Shown here piece by piece: positions 33,741-42,769 of a stretch of 64,000 bases of DNA. The notes under the pieces are model-generated. The model searched no databases. It worked only from the letters and a program-made list of their open reading frames with translations, and was not told the origin of the DNA. The number at the start of each line of letters is the position of its first letter. Position 1 is the first letter of the stretch. Origin of the DNA: Burkholderia latens (GTDB taxonomy: Bacteria > Pseudomonadota > Gammaproteobacteria > Burkholderiales > Burkholderiaceae). The DNA lies in NCBI RefSeq assembly GCF_902499045.1, contig NZ_CABVPL010000035.1:1-64000 (forward strand). The letters run 5' to 3'. A program made the position numbers and the translations under genes.

Positions 33741-35042
33741 ATGAACGAATCCGTCGCAGCGCCGGGCAGCATGCACGATCGCGAGACGCGCGCCGCCATC
33801 GACGCGCGCGTCGACGCGCTGTTTCGCAGCGCGCCGATCCCGATCCTGATCGAAGACTGGTCCGGCATCAAACGCTGGGTCGATGCGCTGAAGGCGCGCG
33901 GCGTGACCGATCTCGACGCCTACCTCGACGCGCATCCCGGCGTCATCGACGAAGTTCGCCGGATGCATGCGTTCGTCGATGCGAACGATGCGACGCTGTC
34001 GCTGTTCGACGCGGAATCGAAGGACGCGTTTTTCGCCGCGGCCGCGCAATTGCTGCCGGCGAGCCGGGTCAGCAATTCGCAGGTCCTGCGCGCGATGTTC
34101 GAAGGCCGCACGTCGTGCCAGGGCGAACGCACGCTGTCCACGTTGACGGGCAGGAAAGTGCCGATCGTCTGGCGCTGCTCGCTGCCGGCCGACGGCGACG
34201 CGTACCGCCGGCTTCATTTCTACGCATTCGACGTCACCGAATACAAGGAGAACGGCGAACGGCTCGACGCGCTGCGCGCGCAGCTTGCGCGTACGGCCCG
34301 TGCATCGATGATGGGCCAGCTCGTTGCGTCGATCACGCACGAGATCGGCCAGCCGCTCGGCGCGATTCGCACGGCGCTCGACGCGGCCGTGCGGTGGCTC
34401 GACCGTGCCGAACCGGACATCCCCGAGGCCACGGCCGCGTTTCGTCACGCGTCGCGATGGACGGACGACCTGGCGAACATCTGCCGGCGGCTGCGCGGGT
34501 TCCTGGCCGGTGCGCCGGTGGAGGCCGTCGAGCTCGACTGCGCGGACGTCGTGGGCTCGGCCATGCAGCTGGTCGCATCGGAAGCCGGCGCGCATGCGAT
34601 CACGCTCACGAGCGAAATCGCCGCCGGCGCGACGGCGTATGCGGACCGGATTCAACTGCAGCAAGTGCTGACCAACCTGCTGATCAACGGCATTCATGCG
34701 ATCGGCGCGGCGCCTGCCGACGCGCGTGCGCCGCTGTTGCGCGTGCGCGCCGGCCGCTACGACGACACGCATACGCTGTTCGAGGTCGCCGATACCGGTT
34801 GCGGGATCGCCAGCAGCCCGCCCGACGCGATCTTTCAGCCGTTTTCCAGCACCAAGCGCGACGGAATGGGGATGGGTCTGCCGATTTCGAAATCGATCGT
34901 CGAAGCGCACGGCGGCACGATCTGGATCGACGACACGGGCCCGCACGGCACGCGGCTCTGCTTCACGCTGCCTTCGTCCGAGCACGCGCGCCGCCGCCCG
35001 TCCGACGGGGCCGCGGCGGTATCCGCACAGGCGGGAAATTGA
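33741..35042 (+). CDS. Orphan PAS-type sensor histidine kinase (433 aa)
   Basis: Soluble sensor kinase: N-terminal PAS-like domain (about 25-180, starting [20 protein letters not shown]) and HisKA/HATPase core with phospho-His near residue 200 ([14 protein letters not shown]), N box [14 protein letters not shown]1 DTGCGIAS, F box [11 protein letters not shown] and G2 [14 protein letters not shown]. No membrane helix. The ATG at 33741 is the only good start. No regulator gene follows; it overlaps an MFS transporter gene by four bases. Candidate partners are the FixJ-like regulator at 30338 or the lone receiver at 31381, whose own kinase is broken. The transporter coupling suggests it may sense the transported metabolite. 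Confidence 0.9.
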   Translation: MNESVAAPGSMHDRETRAAIDARVDALFRSAPIPILIEDWSGIKRWVDALKARGVTDLDAYLDAHPGVIDEVRRMHAFVDANDATLSLFDAESKDAFFAAAAQLLPASRVSNSQVLRAMFEGRTSCQGERTLSTLTGRKVPIVWRCSLPADGDAYRRLHFYAFDVTEYKENGERLDALRAQLARTARASMMGQLVASITHEIGQPLGAIRTALDAAVRWLDRAEPDIPEATAAFRHASRWTDDLANICRRLRGFLAGAPVEAVELDCADVVGSAMQLVASEAGAHAITLTSEIAAGATAYADRIQLQQVLTNLLINGIHAIGAAPADARAPLLRVRAGRYDDTHTLFEVADTGCGIASSPPDAIFQPFSSTKRDGMGMGLPISKSIVEAHGGTIWIDDTGPHGTRLCFTLPSSEHARRRPSDGAAAVSAQAGN

Positions 35043-36355
35043 CCTGGCGGCACGCGTGCGCGCCGGTCGGCGCCGTCCGCCCGGCCGGCGGCGACGCGCG
35101 GCATCGCGCCCGCGAGCGCCGGATTCTCGCGACGATCGTCGCGGCGAACGCGCTGGAGTTCTTCGACTATTTCTCGTATGCCGTGTTCGCGGCATTCATC
35201 ACGCGCACGTTCTTCCCGCACGTGGCCGGCGCGTACGGCCCGCTGCTTTCGCTCGGCGCGTTCGCGGCCGGATTTCTGTCACGGCCGCTCGGCGCGATCG
35301 CGATCGGCGTTCATGCGGATGCGGCCGGCCGCAAGCCGGCACTGCTGCTCACCGCCGCGCTCGTGACGGCGGGCTCGCTCGGCCTCGCCGTGATTCCCGG
35401 CTATGCGACGCTCGGCATCGCCGCGCCAATCGCCGTGCTGCTGTGCCGGATCCTGCAGGGCATCGCGATCGGCGGCGAGATGGGCGCGTCCGGCGCGCTG
35501 CTGCTCGAGCGGTGTCCGCCCGAGCGCGCATGCACGTATGCGGGCTGGCTGATGGCCGGACAAGGCGTCGCGCTCGTCGCGGCGGGCGTGTGCGGCGTCG
35601 CGCTGTACGCGATGCTGGGCGCCGCGCAGGTCGAGCGCTGGGGATGGCGCGTGCCGTTCGCGCTCGCGTCCGCGCTGATTCCCGTCCAGATCTACTTGCG
35701 CCGCCATATCGACGAAACGTGGGAGCCGCGCACCGCGGCGATTGCGTTCCGCGGGATGCTCGCGCGTGATCGCGGCCGATGGCTGTTCGCGATCGCACTG
35801 ATTTTCGGCGGCACGGTGCCGACCTACGTCGCCGCGTACACGACGACCTTCGGTGTCGCGGGGCCGCCGCCGTCCGCGTATGCGTCGTTCGTCACGACCG
35901 CGGCCGTCGGTGCGGTCACGTTCGCACTGTCGATCGCGGGCGGCCGTCTCGCCGATCGCATCGGCCGCATCCGCACGATCGTGCTCGCCCGCGCGCTGAC
36001 GATGGTCGTCGTGCTCCCCGCGTTCCACGTCGCGGCCGCTCACGCGCATCCGCTCGTGCTCACCGGCGTGGTCGCGCTGTTCGCGGGGCTGTCGGCGCTC
36101 GCCGGCGCGCCGAGCATCGTCGCGATCCTCGACATGTTCCCCGCGCGCGGCCGCGCGGCAGCGCTGTCCGTCGTCTATGCGACGGGCGTCGCACTGTTCG
36201 GCGGCACCGCGCCTGTCGTCGTCGCGTCCGTGAACGCATGGGCCGGCACGCGCGGCGCCGCGGGCGCATACGTGTTCGCGTCGGCGGCCGTCACACTGGC
36301 CGCGATAGCCGTCTTTCAAGCGACCCGCACACGAGCGCCCGCCGCACGACGCTGA
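35039..36355 (+). CDS. MFS transporter, metabolite:H+ symporter type (438 aa)
   Basis: Twelve-helix major-facilitator protein of the MHS (citrate/alpha-ketoglutarate/shikimate symporter) kind. The first helix carries the typical ANALEFFDYFSYAVFAAFIT; the loop 2-3 signature GVHADAAGRKPALLL and its repeat GGRLADRIGRIRTIVLARAL are visible; CRILQGIAIGGEMGAS is the helix-5 motif. No ATG or GTG is usable at the N-terminus; the start is the TTG at 35039, which overlaps the kinase stop (TTGA). Translation is therefore likely coupled to the kinase. Frames extending further upstream are open only because of base composition. Confidence 0.85.
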   Translation: MTWRHACAPVGAVRPAGGDARHRARERRILATIVAANALEFFDYFSYAVFAAFITRTFFPHVAGAYGPLLSLGAFAAGFLSRPLGAIAIGVHADAAGRKPALLLTAALVTAGSLGLAVIPGYATLGIAAPIAVLLCRILQGIAIGGEMGASGALLLERCPPERACTYAGWLMAGQGVALVAAGVCGVALYAMLGAAQVERWGWRVPFALASALIPVQIYLRRHIDETWEPRTAAIAFRGMLARDRGRWLFAIALIFGGTVPTYVAAYTTTFGVAGPPPSAYASFVTTAAVGAVTFALSIAGGRLADRIGRIRTIVLARALTMVVVLPAFHVAAAHAHPLVLTGVVALFAGLSALAGAPSIVAILDMFPARGRAAALSVVYATGVALFGGTAPVVVASVNAWAGTRGAAGAYVFASAAVTLAAIAVFQATRTRAPAARR

Positions 36356-36575
36356 ACGCGCGCCGCATCGCCGTCGTGCGATTCCGCAAACGCCCGTCGC
36401 TTGCCGACAGCACCCCTCCCTGCGCGCATCCAGAATCCGCCTGTCGTCGGGCGTCTCTTCGATCGAGGCGTCCGGCGTCCCGCTGAAAAGCGACGAAGAC
36501 CGCGCCGACGTGCATCGCGCGATACGCGGCGCGGCACGTCGCTCCACCACAGCTCCACTTCGGACAGGATCGCCC

Positions 36576-37607
36576 ATGTCACACCATCTCGACTCTCCGC
36601 TCGCCCGACAGGACATTCGGCTCGACATCACCGACCTCTACTGCTTTCGCGGCGAGACGGGCACGGTGCTCGTCATCAACGTCTGCCACTCGATCGCCGG
36701 CGACGTGCCGACGCCTGGCTATCACCCGGAAGGCTTCTACGAATTCAAGCTCGACCTGAACGGTGACGCGATCGAGGAGCTGACGTACCGGATCCGCTTC
36801 GACGCGCGCGATGCGCACGGGCGTCAGCGCTTCGAGCTGCGCCGCATCGCCGGCGCGGCCGCGACCGATCCGCATGCCGACGGCGAGCTCGTGGTTCGCG
36901 GCAGCACCGACGAAGCGGCCGCCGCGCCATCCGGCGTGCGCGTCTGGGCCGGCAACGCGGGCGACCCGTTCTGGATCGAGCCGGACGTGCTGCATGCGGT
37001 CGGCCATGCGTTCCAGGACGGCACGCCGCTCGACCTCGGCACGTGGCAGCCGGGCGATGCGCGCAACCTGTTCGCGGGCCACACGGTGTACTCGATCGTG
37101 CTCGAAGTGCCGGACGCCGAACTCGTCCCGGCCGCCGGCGCGAACCGCAGGATCGGCGTGTGGGCGGTCGCGACGCTCGCGACGGACGCGGGCGGCTGGC
37201 GATCGATCAATCGCGTCGGGCTCCCGATGATTCATCCGCTCTTCACGCAATACAACGAGGACCTCGGCGACCGGTTGAATGCGGGCCGCCCCGCCGACGA
37301 CTTCGCGACGTACGGCGAAACCGTGATCGCGTCGGTTGCCGGCGCGGTGCGCGCGAACGGTACGGCCGAGGATCCGCTCGGGTACGCGACGGCCGTCGCG
37401 CACCGGTTCCTGCCGAACATCCTGCCGTACACGATCGGCACGCGCGCCGTGTTCGGCATGGCCGAGTGGAACGGACGATCGCTCACCGACAACGCGCCGG
37501 ACGTGATGTTCACGATCGCGGCGAACACGCCGATCCGGCTCGGCATCGGCAAGGAATCGGTCACGTCGAAGCCGTCTTCCACGTTCCCGTACGTCCCGAA
37601 AGCCTGA
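36576..37607 (+). CDS. DUF4331 family protein (343 aa)
   Basis: Member of the DUF4331 family: begins MSHHLDSPLARQDIRLDITDLYCFRG, the typical SSHxDxP...DxTDLY opening, with later GAGN/AAE-like segments (VLEVPDAELVPAAG, RVGLPMIHPLFTQYNEDLGD, PDVMFTIAANTPIRLGIG). No signal peptide is seen here although some relatives are exported. Function is unknown. The ATG at 36576 has a GGACAGG site. First gene of a plus-strand group with the nickel/cobalt transporter, from which it is separated by a terminator-like hairpin. Confidence 0.85.
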   Translation: MSHHLDSPLARQDIRLDITDLYCFRGETGTVLVINVCHSIAGDVPTPGYHPEGFYEFKLDLNGDAIEELTYRIRFDARDAHGRQRFELRRIAGAAATDPHADGELVVRGSTDEAAAAPSGVRVWAGNAGDPFWIEPDVLHAVGHAFQDGTPLDLGTWQPGDARNLFAGHTVYSIVLEVPDAELVPAAGANRRIGVWAVATLATDAGGWRSINRVGLPMIHPLFTQYNEDLGDRLNAGRPADDFATYGETVIASVAGAVRANGTAEDPLGYATAVAHRFLPNILPYTIGTRAVFGMAEWNGRSLTDNAPDVMFTIAANTPIRLGIGKESVTSKPSSTFPYVPKA

Positions 37608-37626
37608 CGCCAGCCCGGCGTCTCCC

Positions 37627-37652
37627 GCACCCGGCGTCCGCGCGCCGGGTGC
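37627..37652 (+). terminator. Terminator hairpin after the DUF4331 gene
   Basis: GCACCCGGCG / CGCCGGGTGC, perfect 10-bp stem with a 6-base loop, followed by a pyrimidine run (GTCTCTCCCCTTT). It lies 20 bases after the DUF4331 stop and could attenuate read-through into the transporter. Confidence 0.7.
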
Positions 37653-37678
37653 GTCTCTCCCCTTTCATCGAGGCCGCC

Positions 37679-38788
37679 ATGCCTGCACGTCGACACCACC
37701 CGCCGCCCGGCACCGCCAACGCCGGCCGGCATCGCATCATGCCGATCGATCCCGCCGCGCTCGCGATCGTTGCGTTCATCGCACTGCTGCACGTCGTCGG
37801 CTGGGGGACGCTGATCGCGCTGATCGTCCCGCAGCATCTGAGCGTCGGTTCCCGCGCGTTCGGAATCGGCGCGGGCATCACCGCGTATTCGCTCGGCATG
37901 CGCCACGCGTTCGATGCCGATCACATCGCCGCGATCGACAACACCACGCGCAAGCTGCTCGGCGAAGGCAAGCGTTCGGCGAGCGTCGGCTTCTGGTTTT
38001 CGTTCGGTCACTCGAGCATCGTGTTCGGGCTCGCCGTGCTCATCTCGCTCGGGATGCGCTCGCTGTCCGCGCACGTGGTCGACGCAGGGTCGACGCTGCG
38101 CGGGCTGACCAGCGTGCTCGGCGCGGTCGTGTCGAGCGTCTTCCTCTATGCGATCGCGGCGCTGAACGTCGCGGCGTTCCATGATCTGTACGCGGCCTTC
38201 CGCGCGATGCGCACGGGCCGCTACGACGAAGCGCAGCTCGAGCGGCGCCTCGAGTCGCGCGGCCTCGTCGCGCGCGTGCTCGCGCCGCTGATGCGCATCG
38301 TCCGCAAGCCGGCCCACATGTACTTCGTCGGGCTGCTGTTCGGGCTCGGCTTCGATACGGCCACGGAAATCGCGCTGCTGGTGCTGACCGGCTCCGGCGC
38401 CGCGTCCGGTCTGCCGTGGTACGCGATTCTCTGTCTGCCCGTGCTGTTCGCGGCCGGCATGCTGCTGTTCGACACGATCGACGGCTCGTTCATGCACGCC
38501 GCATACGGCTGGGCGCTCGCGCAGCCCGTTCGCAAGATCTACTACAACCTCGTCGTCACCGGGCTTTCGATCGGTGTCGCGCTCGTCATCGGCACCGTCG
38601 AGGTGCTCGGCCTGATCAACCGCGCGCTGGGCCCGCACGGCGCGGCCGGCACATGGGTCGCGGCGCTCGACCTGAACGACCTCGGCTTCGCGATCGTCGG
38701 CCTGTTCGTCGCGACCTGGGCCGTCTCGATCGCGATCTGGAAGTTCGCACGCATCGAGCAGCGCTGGGCCGTCGGCCGCGACGCATAG
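37679..38788 (+). CDS. HoxN/NixA-family nickel/cobalt transporter (369 aa)
   Basis: NiCoT-family secondary transporter for Ni2+ or Co2+. The helix-2 signature HAFDADHIAAIDN, the helix-3 motif GFWFSFGHSSIVFG and the conserved GLLFGLGFDTATEIALL are present, along with eight predicted membrane helices. The ATG at 37679 follows GAGGC; a Met 21 residues later (37742) also precedes the first helix and is possible. No urease or hydrogenase gene lies nearby, so the metal's user is not evident. Confidence 0.9.
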   Translation: MPARRHHPPPGTANAGRHRIMPIDPAALAIVAFIALLHVVGWGTLIALIVPQHLSVGSRAFGIGAGITAYSLGMRHAFDADHIAAIDNTTRKLLGEGKRSASVGFWFSFGHSSIVFGLAVLISLGMRSLSAHVVDAGSTLRGLTSVLGAVVSSVFLYAIAALNVAAFHDLYAAFRAMRTGRYDEAQLERRLESRGLVARVLAPLMRIVRKPAHMYFVGLLFGLGFDTATEIALLVLTGSGAASGLPWYAILCLPVLFAAGMLLFDTIDGSFMHAAYGWALAQPVRKIYYNLVVTGLSIGVALVIGTVEVLGLINRALGPHGAAGTWVAALDLNDLGFAIVGLFVATWAVSIAIWKFARIEQRWAVGRDA

Positions 38789-38831
38789 CGTTCGTCAACA
38801 CCACGTTTACCGCCTACGGAGGGCATCCATC

Positions 38832-39737
38832 ATGAGCAAAGTCATACTCGTCACCGGCGCATCCAGCGGCTTCGGCAGGCTGACCGCGGAGGCACTCGCG
38901 CGCGCCGGCCACATCGTCTACGCGTCGATGCGCGACGTCGGCGGGCGCAACGCGCCGGTGCTCGACCAGATGCGCACGCTCGCACGCGACGCGCGCGTGG
39001 ACCTGCGTCCGCTCGAACTCGACGTACAGTCGGACGCGTCGATCGATCGCGCCGTCGCGCAGGTGATCGAGCAGGCCGGCCGCATCGACGTGCTGATCCA
39101 CAATGCCGGGCACATGGCGTTCGGCGCGGCCGAAGCATTCACACCGGAACAGTACGCGCAGCTGTACGACATCAACGTGCTCAGCACCCAGCGCGTGAAC
39201 CGCGCCGTGCTGCCGCACCTGCGCGGCCGGCGCGAGGGGCTGCTGATCTGGGTATCGAGCAGCAGCGCCGCCGGCGGCACGCCGCCGTACCTCGCGCCGT
39301 ATTTCGGCGCAAAAGCCGCGATGGACGCGATCGCCGTGCTGTACGCGCGCGAACTGTCGCGCTGGGGTATCGAGACGTCGATCGTCGTGCCGGGCGCGTT
39401 CACGCAGGGCACGAACCATTTCGCGCACGCGAGCGCACCGGCCGACACCGCACGTGCGGCCGAATACGACGCCGGCCCCTATCCGGACTTCGGCCGCGAG
39501 GTGCAGGAAGCGTTCGCCGCAATCGTACCGGCGGACGCGCACGCGAGCCTCGTCGCCGATGCGATCGTGGGCGTCGTCGCGGCGCCTGCCGGCAAGCGGC
39601 CGTTTCGCGTACACGTCGATCCGACCGAAGACGGCGCGAACGTCGGCTTCGCGGTGCTCGACCGGCTGCGCGCGGAGATGCTGCATCGCGTCGGCCTGTC
39701 CGATCTTCTGTCGCCGCGCGTGCCGACGCCAAACTGA
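38832..39737 (+). CDS. SDR-family oxidoreductase (301 aa)
   Basis: Classical short-chain dehydrogenase/reductase. Cofactor motif TGASSGFG (residues 8-15), NAG motif in LIHNAGHMAFG, catalytic Ser in IWVSSSSAAGG and YFGAK as the YxxxK pair; extended C-terminal part (200-301) as in the ketoreductase-like subgroup. The substrate is unknown. It follows the nickel transporter by 43 bases and precedes a second SDR gene by 105 bases. Confidence 0.9.
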   Translation: MSKVILVTGASSGFGRLTAEALARAGHIVYASMRDVGGRNAPVLDQMRTLARDARVDLRPLELDVQSDASIDRAVAQVIEQAGRIDVLIHNAGHMAFGAAEAFTPEQYAQLYDINVLSTQRVNRAVLPHLRGRREGLLIWVSSSSAAGGTPPYLAPYFGAKAAMDAIAVLYARELSRWGIETSIVVPGAFTQGTNHFAHASAPADTARAAEYDAGPYPDFGREVQEAFAAIVPADAHASLVADAIVGVVAAPAGKRPFRVHVDPTEDGANVGFAVLDRLRAEMLHRVGLSDLLSPRVPTPN

Positions 39738-39842
39738 GCGTATCGCGCACCGTTTCACCCGCACCCGATCATCCACCCGACCGGGTTCGGCCGCGCGACG
39801 CGTCGCGTTTGCGGCCGCCCGGCATACATCGAAGGAGCTCAC

Positions 39843-40583
39843 ATGTCTCAATCGTCCGGCAAGATCGCCATCGTCACCGGTTCGTCGCGCGGCATCGGCG
39901 CCGATATCGCGGTTCGCCTCGCGCACGACGGGTTCAAGGTTGTCGTCAACTATGCGAGCAACGCGGCACCGGCGGAAGAAGTCGTCGCGCGCATCCGCCA
40001 GGCGGGCGGCGAAGCATTGCTCGTCAAGGCCGACGTCGCCGATCCGGCGGCCACCATCGCGATGTTCGATGCGGCCGAAAAGGCGTTCGGCGGGATCGAC
40101 GTCGTGGTCAACAGCGCCGGCGTCATGCTTCAGGCGCGGATCGCCGAGTTCGACGACGCGACGTTCGACCGGTCGGTCGCGATCAACTTCAAGGGCGCGT
40201 TCAACGTGAGCCGCGAAGCCGCGCGCCGCGTGCGCGACGGCGGCCGGATCATGAACCTGACGACGAGCGTGACCGGCGTGCGTTTGCCGACCTATGCGGT
40301 GTACATCGCGACGAAGTGCGCGGTCGAAGGGCTCACGCAGGTGCTCGCACAGGAACTGCGCGGCCGCCGCATCAGCGTCAACGCGGTCGCGCCGGGGCCG
40401 GTGGCCACCGAGCTGTTCCTCGCCGGCAAGAGCCCGGAACTCATCGAGCGCATGGAGAAGATGAATCCGATGGAACGGCTCGGGCAGCCGGAGGACATCT
40501 CGGCCGTCGTCGCGTTCCTCGCGAGCCCGCAGGGCGGGTGGATCAACGGCCAGGTCGTGCGTGCGAACGGCGGAATGTGCTGA
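39843..40583 (+). CDS. SDR-family oxidoreductase (246 aa)
   Basis: Classical SDR of FabG-like length. Cofactor motif TGSSRGIG (12-19), NSAG in VVVNSAGVM, catalytic Ser in LTTSVTGVR and YIATK active-site pair, then APGPVATELF and the terminal substrate loop QGGWINGQVVRANGGMC. Probably NADPH-dependent. The ATG at 39843 follows GAAGGAG. It is only distantly similar to the preceding SDR, so the pair is not a recent duplication. Confidence 0.92.
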   Translation: MSQSSGKIAIVTGSSRGIGADIAVRLAHDGFKVVVNYASNAAPAEEVVARIRQAGGEALLVKADVADPAATIAMFDAAEKAFGGIDVVVNSAGVMLQARIAEFDDATFDRSVAINFKGAFNVSREAARRVRDGGRIMNLTTSVTGVRLPTYAVYIATKCAVEGLTQVLAQELRGRRISVNAVAPGPVATELFLAGKSPELIERMEKMNPMERLGQPEDISAVVAFLASPQGGWINGQVVRANGGMC

Positions 40584-40588
40584 AACGC

Positions 40589-40616
40589 GCCGGGCGGGCG
40601 TCCGTGCCGGCCCGGC
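40589..40616 (+). terminator. Possible terminator after the second SDR gene
   Basis: GCCGGGC (40589-40595) pairs with GCCCGGC (40610-40616) around a 14-base loop, six bases after the stop codon. Weak: short stem, no T tract. Confidence 0.35.
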
Positions 40617-40736
40617 GGCCACGCGCGCATCGCGGCGGATCGAGGCCGGCGTGACGGACGCCATGCCGACACGCGAGCGCACGTGGCTGCGTCGGGGTCG
40701 TTCGTGTCGCCTGCCGTCGTTCGACAAGGAGCCTTC

Positions 40737-41075
40737 ATGATCCCGATCGTCATCCGCCCGCTGACAGCGCTTTGCCTGTCGAGCGCCGTCGCAATGGCCG
40801 CCTGCATCGTCGGCGCGGCCCAGTCGCCGCGGTTCGTCGACACGATCGAAGCAGTCGGTTCGGACACGGAATTGCCGCTCGAGCGCATTGCGACCGGCGG
40901 CGCACTCATCGCGACGGACTCGCGCTCCACGCACGAGTCCTCGCGATTGCCCGCATGGAACGCCGTGGATCATCCCGCGGCGCCGCGTCGTGCCCATGTC
41001 GACAAGCGGCTCGATCATGCCGGCCGCGCGCCCGGCTATCGTCACGCGATCGGCGATGAGAAATACTGGACCTAG
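40737..41075 (+). CDS. Small secreted hypothetical protein (112 aa)
   Basis: Not recognised. The N-terminus MIPIVIRPLTALCLSSAVAM followed by AACIVGAAQS is a signal peptide; the mature part is polar with no Cys and no known motif. The ATG at 40737 is supported by a good AAGGAG site, which is the main reason to accept it. It ends 41 bases before the convergent DUF3331 gene. Confidence 0.6.
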   Translation: MIPIVIRPLTALCLSSAVAMAACIVGAAQSPRFVDTIEAVGSDTELPLERIATGGALIATDSRSTHESSRLPAWNAVDHPAAPRRAHVDKRLDHAGRAPGYRHAIGDEKYWT

Positions 41076-41116
41076 CGCGACATGCGCGGCCCCCGCGAAG
41101 GACCGCGCACACACGC

Positions 41117-41548
41117 TCACGCCGTTTCTTCGATCTGCTCCAGCACCGATGCAAGAATCATCGCGCCCGCATTGATCGGTACGGGACGCGTCGGCCGCGG
41201 CCGGTAAACGGAATCGCCGGGCGCGATCGGACGCCCGCTCACCGCGCACACGCCGCCGACACGCGCGCGCGCCGTCTGCCAGACCTGATCGCCATACGAG
41301 CACCGCGTCGCATCGCGCCATGCGATCGACACGGTCGTCGCGCTCTGGCGCTCGACGACACTGACGGCGACCGTGCGCCGTTCCGACATCGCATAAAGCT
41401 TGTTCCGCCCGTCGGCGCCCGGGCGCGCGCGACGCGTTTCGCGCGGGCGCGCGGATGCTCGCACGTCGCGCGGCGCACACAGTTGCGTGAGCAGGCCGAG
41501 AGTCTGCGTCCACGGATCGACGTCCGTCGCGTTCGTTCGAATTTCCAT
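41117..41548 (-). CDS. DUF3331 family protein (143 aa)
   Basis: Small cytoplasmic protein of the DUF3331 family, which is largely confined to Burkholderia and allies. The core VSVVERQSATTVSIAWRDAT is followed by RCSYGDQVWQ, CAVSGRPIAPGDSVYRPRPT and INAGAMILASVL. The CxxSGxxI pattern resembles a treble-clef-like or zinc-binding turn but only one Cys is next to it. Function unknown. The ATG at 41548 overlaps the upstream ORF's stop (TGATG), so it is coupled to it. Confidence 0.8.
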   Translation of the reverse strand: MEIRTNATDVDPWTQTLGLLTQLCAPRDVRASARPRETRRARPGADGRNKLYAMSERRTVAVSVVERQSATTVSIAWRDATRCSYGDQVWQTARARVGGVCAVSGRPIAPGDSVYRPRPTRPVPINAGAMILASVLEQIEETA

Positions 41549-41829
41549 CACCGCCTCTCTCCGTCGTGTGAACCCATCGCCGTTGGCCGCCGCGCATCGC
41601 GCACCGGCGCCGCTGCATCCCGGCCGGCTGCATGGCCCGCCGCATGGCCCGATACGTCGTCCCATACGTGCACGCCACCGCCGCGGGCGACGCGCGACGC
41701 GATCGTGTCGCGCGTCGGCACAGGCATCGGTTGCGGCCGCCGCCGCGTGTCGTCATGCACGCGCTGCCCGCCGCACAGAAACCGCTCGCTGATCGCGAGG
41801 AACGCGCTGATCCGCTCAACGTTGTTCAT
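41548..41829 (-). CDS. Hypothetical protein between AraC and DUF3331 genes (93 aa)
   Basis: Unrecognised. It begins MNNVERISAFLAISERFLCG, a plausible amphipathic helix, then becomes Arg/Gly/Ala-rich without a motif. It is kept because it is linked on both sides: its ATG lies 14 bases inside the AraC gene's end, and its stop overlaps the DUF3331 start (TGATG). Composition alone would not support it. Confidence 0.45.
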   Translation of the reverse strand: MNNVERISAFLAISERFLCGGQRVHDDTRRRPQPMPVPTRDTIASRVARGGGVHVWDDVSGHAAGHAAGRDAAAPVRDARRPTAMGSHDGERR

Positions 41830-42769
41830 CGATGTTCGTCCTCCAGCAGCACGGCGTTTGACCGACGAAGCGCTTGAACACGGTCGTGAAATGAGCCTGC
41901 GAGCGAAAACCGGTGCTCAGCGCCACGTCGAGCACGTTGTGACGCGATTCCAGCAGCAGCTGCTGCGCGCGCTCGATCCGGCGGCGCATCAGGTATTCGT
42001 GCGGACGCAGCCCCGTCGCGTGACGGAACTGCGCGGCAAAGTGCATGCGCGTGAGGCCGGCGCTTTTCGCCATGTCGGCAAGCCCGATCGAATCGGCGAG
42101 ATGCGCATCCACGTACTCGACCACGCGCCGCATCCGCCACGACGGCAGCTCGGCCGCTCGTCGCGCATCGCGCTGCCGCACCGAGAAGTGACGCGCAATG
42201 ACGCGCGACACGATCGCGAGGCCGACGCCGTCGGCAAATACCTTGCCGAGCGCGCCGTCCCGCGTGTGCGACACCGCGAGCGCCTGGCCGAGCCGCTCCA
42301 GCGCCGGGTCGCGGATCAGGCGCGGGTCGTCGATCACGACATCGCCCGACGGCGGCCGGCCGAACAGGTCTTCGTAGCATTCGGCGAGCACGCGCTGCGA
42401 CGCGAACAGATGCAGCACGTCGCTCGCGCCGTGGAAGTCTGCCCGGCAGTGCACGCCTGGAGCCGTGACCTGCGCGGCCCCCGCGGTCACGCGTCCGTCG
42501 ACGAGCACGCGCCCCGCATGCACGAACGTCAGCGACGTGCATTTCAGGCTGATGCCGATGCAGTGCCAGCGCTCGCTGCCGTCGTGCGACACGGCGACGG
42601 ACGTCGCGTCCTGTCGCGTCCACCGCGAGAGCGCCATGTCGGCGTGCGGCGCCGCGCCGGGTTCGCGCCACGCGCGCTCGACGTTGATGGGATCGTGCGG
42701 GGCCGGCGGCCAGCCGCACGCGTCGACGCCGTCGACGGAACCCGGAGAATTCGGCAAGGAAAGCATCAT
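41816..42769 (-). CDS. AraC-family transcriptional regulator (317 aa)
   Basis: AraC/XylS-type activator. The C-terminal DNA-binding domain (about 210-310) shows VEYVDAHLADSIGLADMAKS, AGLTRMHFAAQFRHATGLRP and the second helix pair NVLDVALSTGFRSQAHFTTV. The N-terminal region (1-200) resembles the cupin-like sensor half of regulators such as those controlling aromatic catabolism. The start is ATG 42769 (or the adjacent 42766); upstream in-frame sequence is unconserved. Probably the first gene of a three-gene chain with the 93-aa ORF and DUF3331. Confidence 0.88.
   Translation of the reverse strand: MMLSLPNSPGSVDGVDACGWPPAPHDPINVERAWREPGAAPHADMALSRWTRQDATSVAVSHDGSERWHCIGISLKCTSLTFVHAGRVLVDGRVTAGAAQVTAPGVHCRADFHGASDVLHLFASQRVLAECYEDLFGRPPSGDVVIDDPRLIRDPALERLGQALAVSHTRDGALGKVFADGVGLAIVSRVIARHFSVRQRDARRAAELPSWRMRRVVEYVDAHLADSIGLADMAKSAGLTRMHFAAQFRHATGLRPHEYLMRRRIERAQQLLLESRHNVLDVALSTGFRSQAHFTTVFKRFVGQTPCCWRTNIDEQR

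Noticed and set aside
32564-35038. Upstream extension of the MFS frame by 825 codons
   Set aside because: It overlaps a well-supported hydrolase and histidine kinase in other frames; low-complexity Arg-rich translation.
38814-41819. A 1001-codon minus-strand open frame across the SDR genes
   Set aside because: Antisense to two clear SDR genes, no conserved motif.
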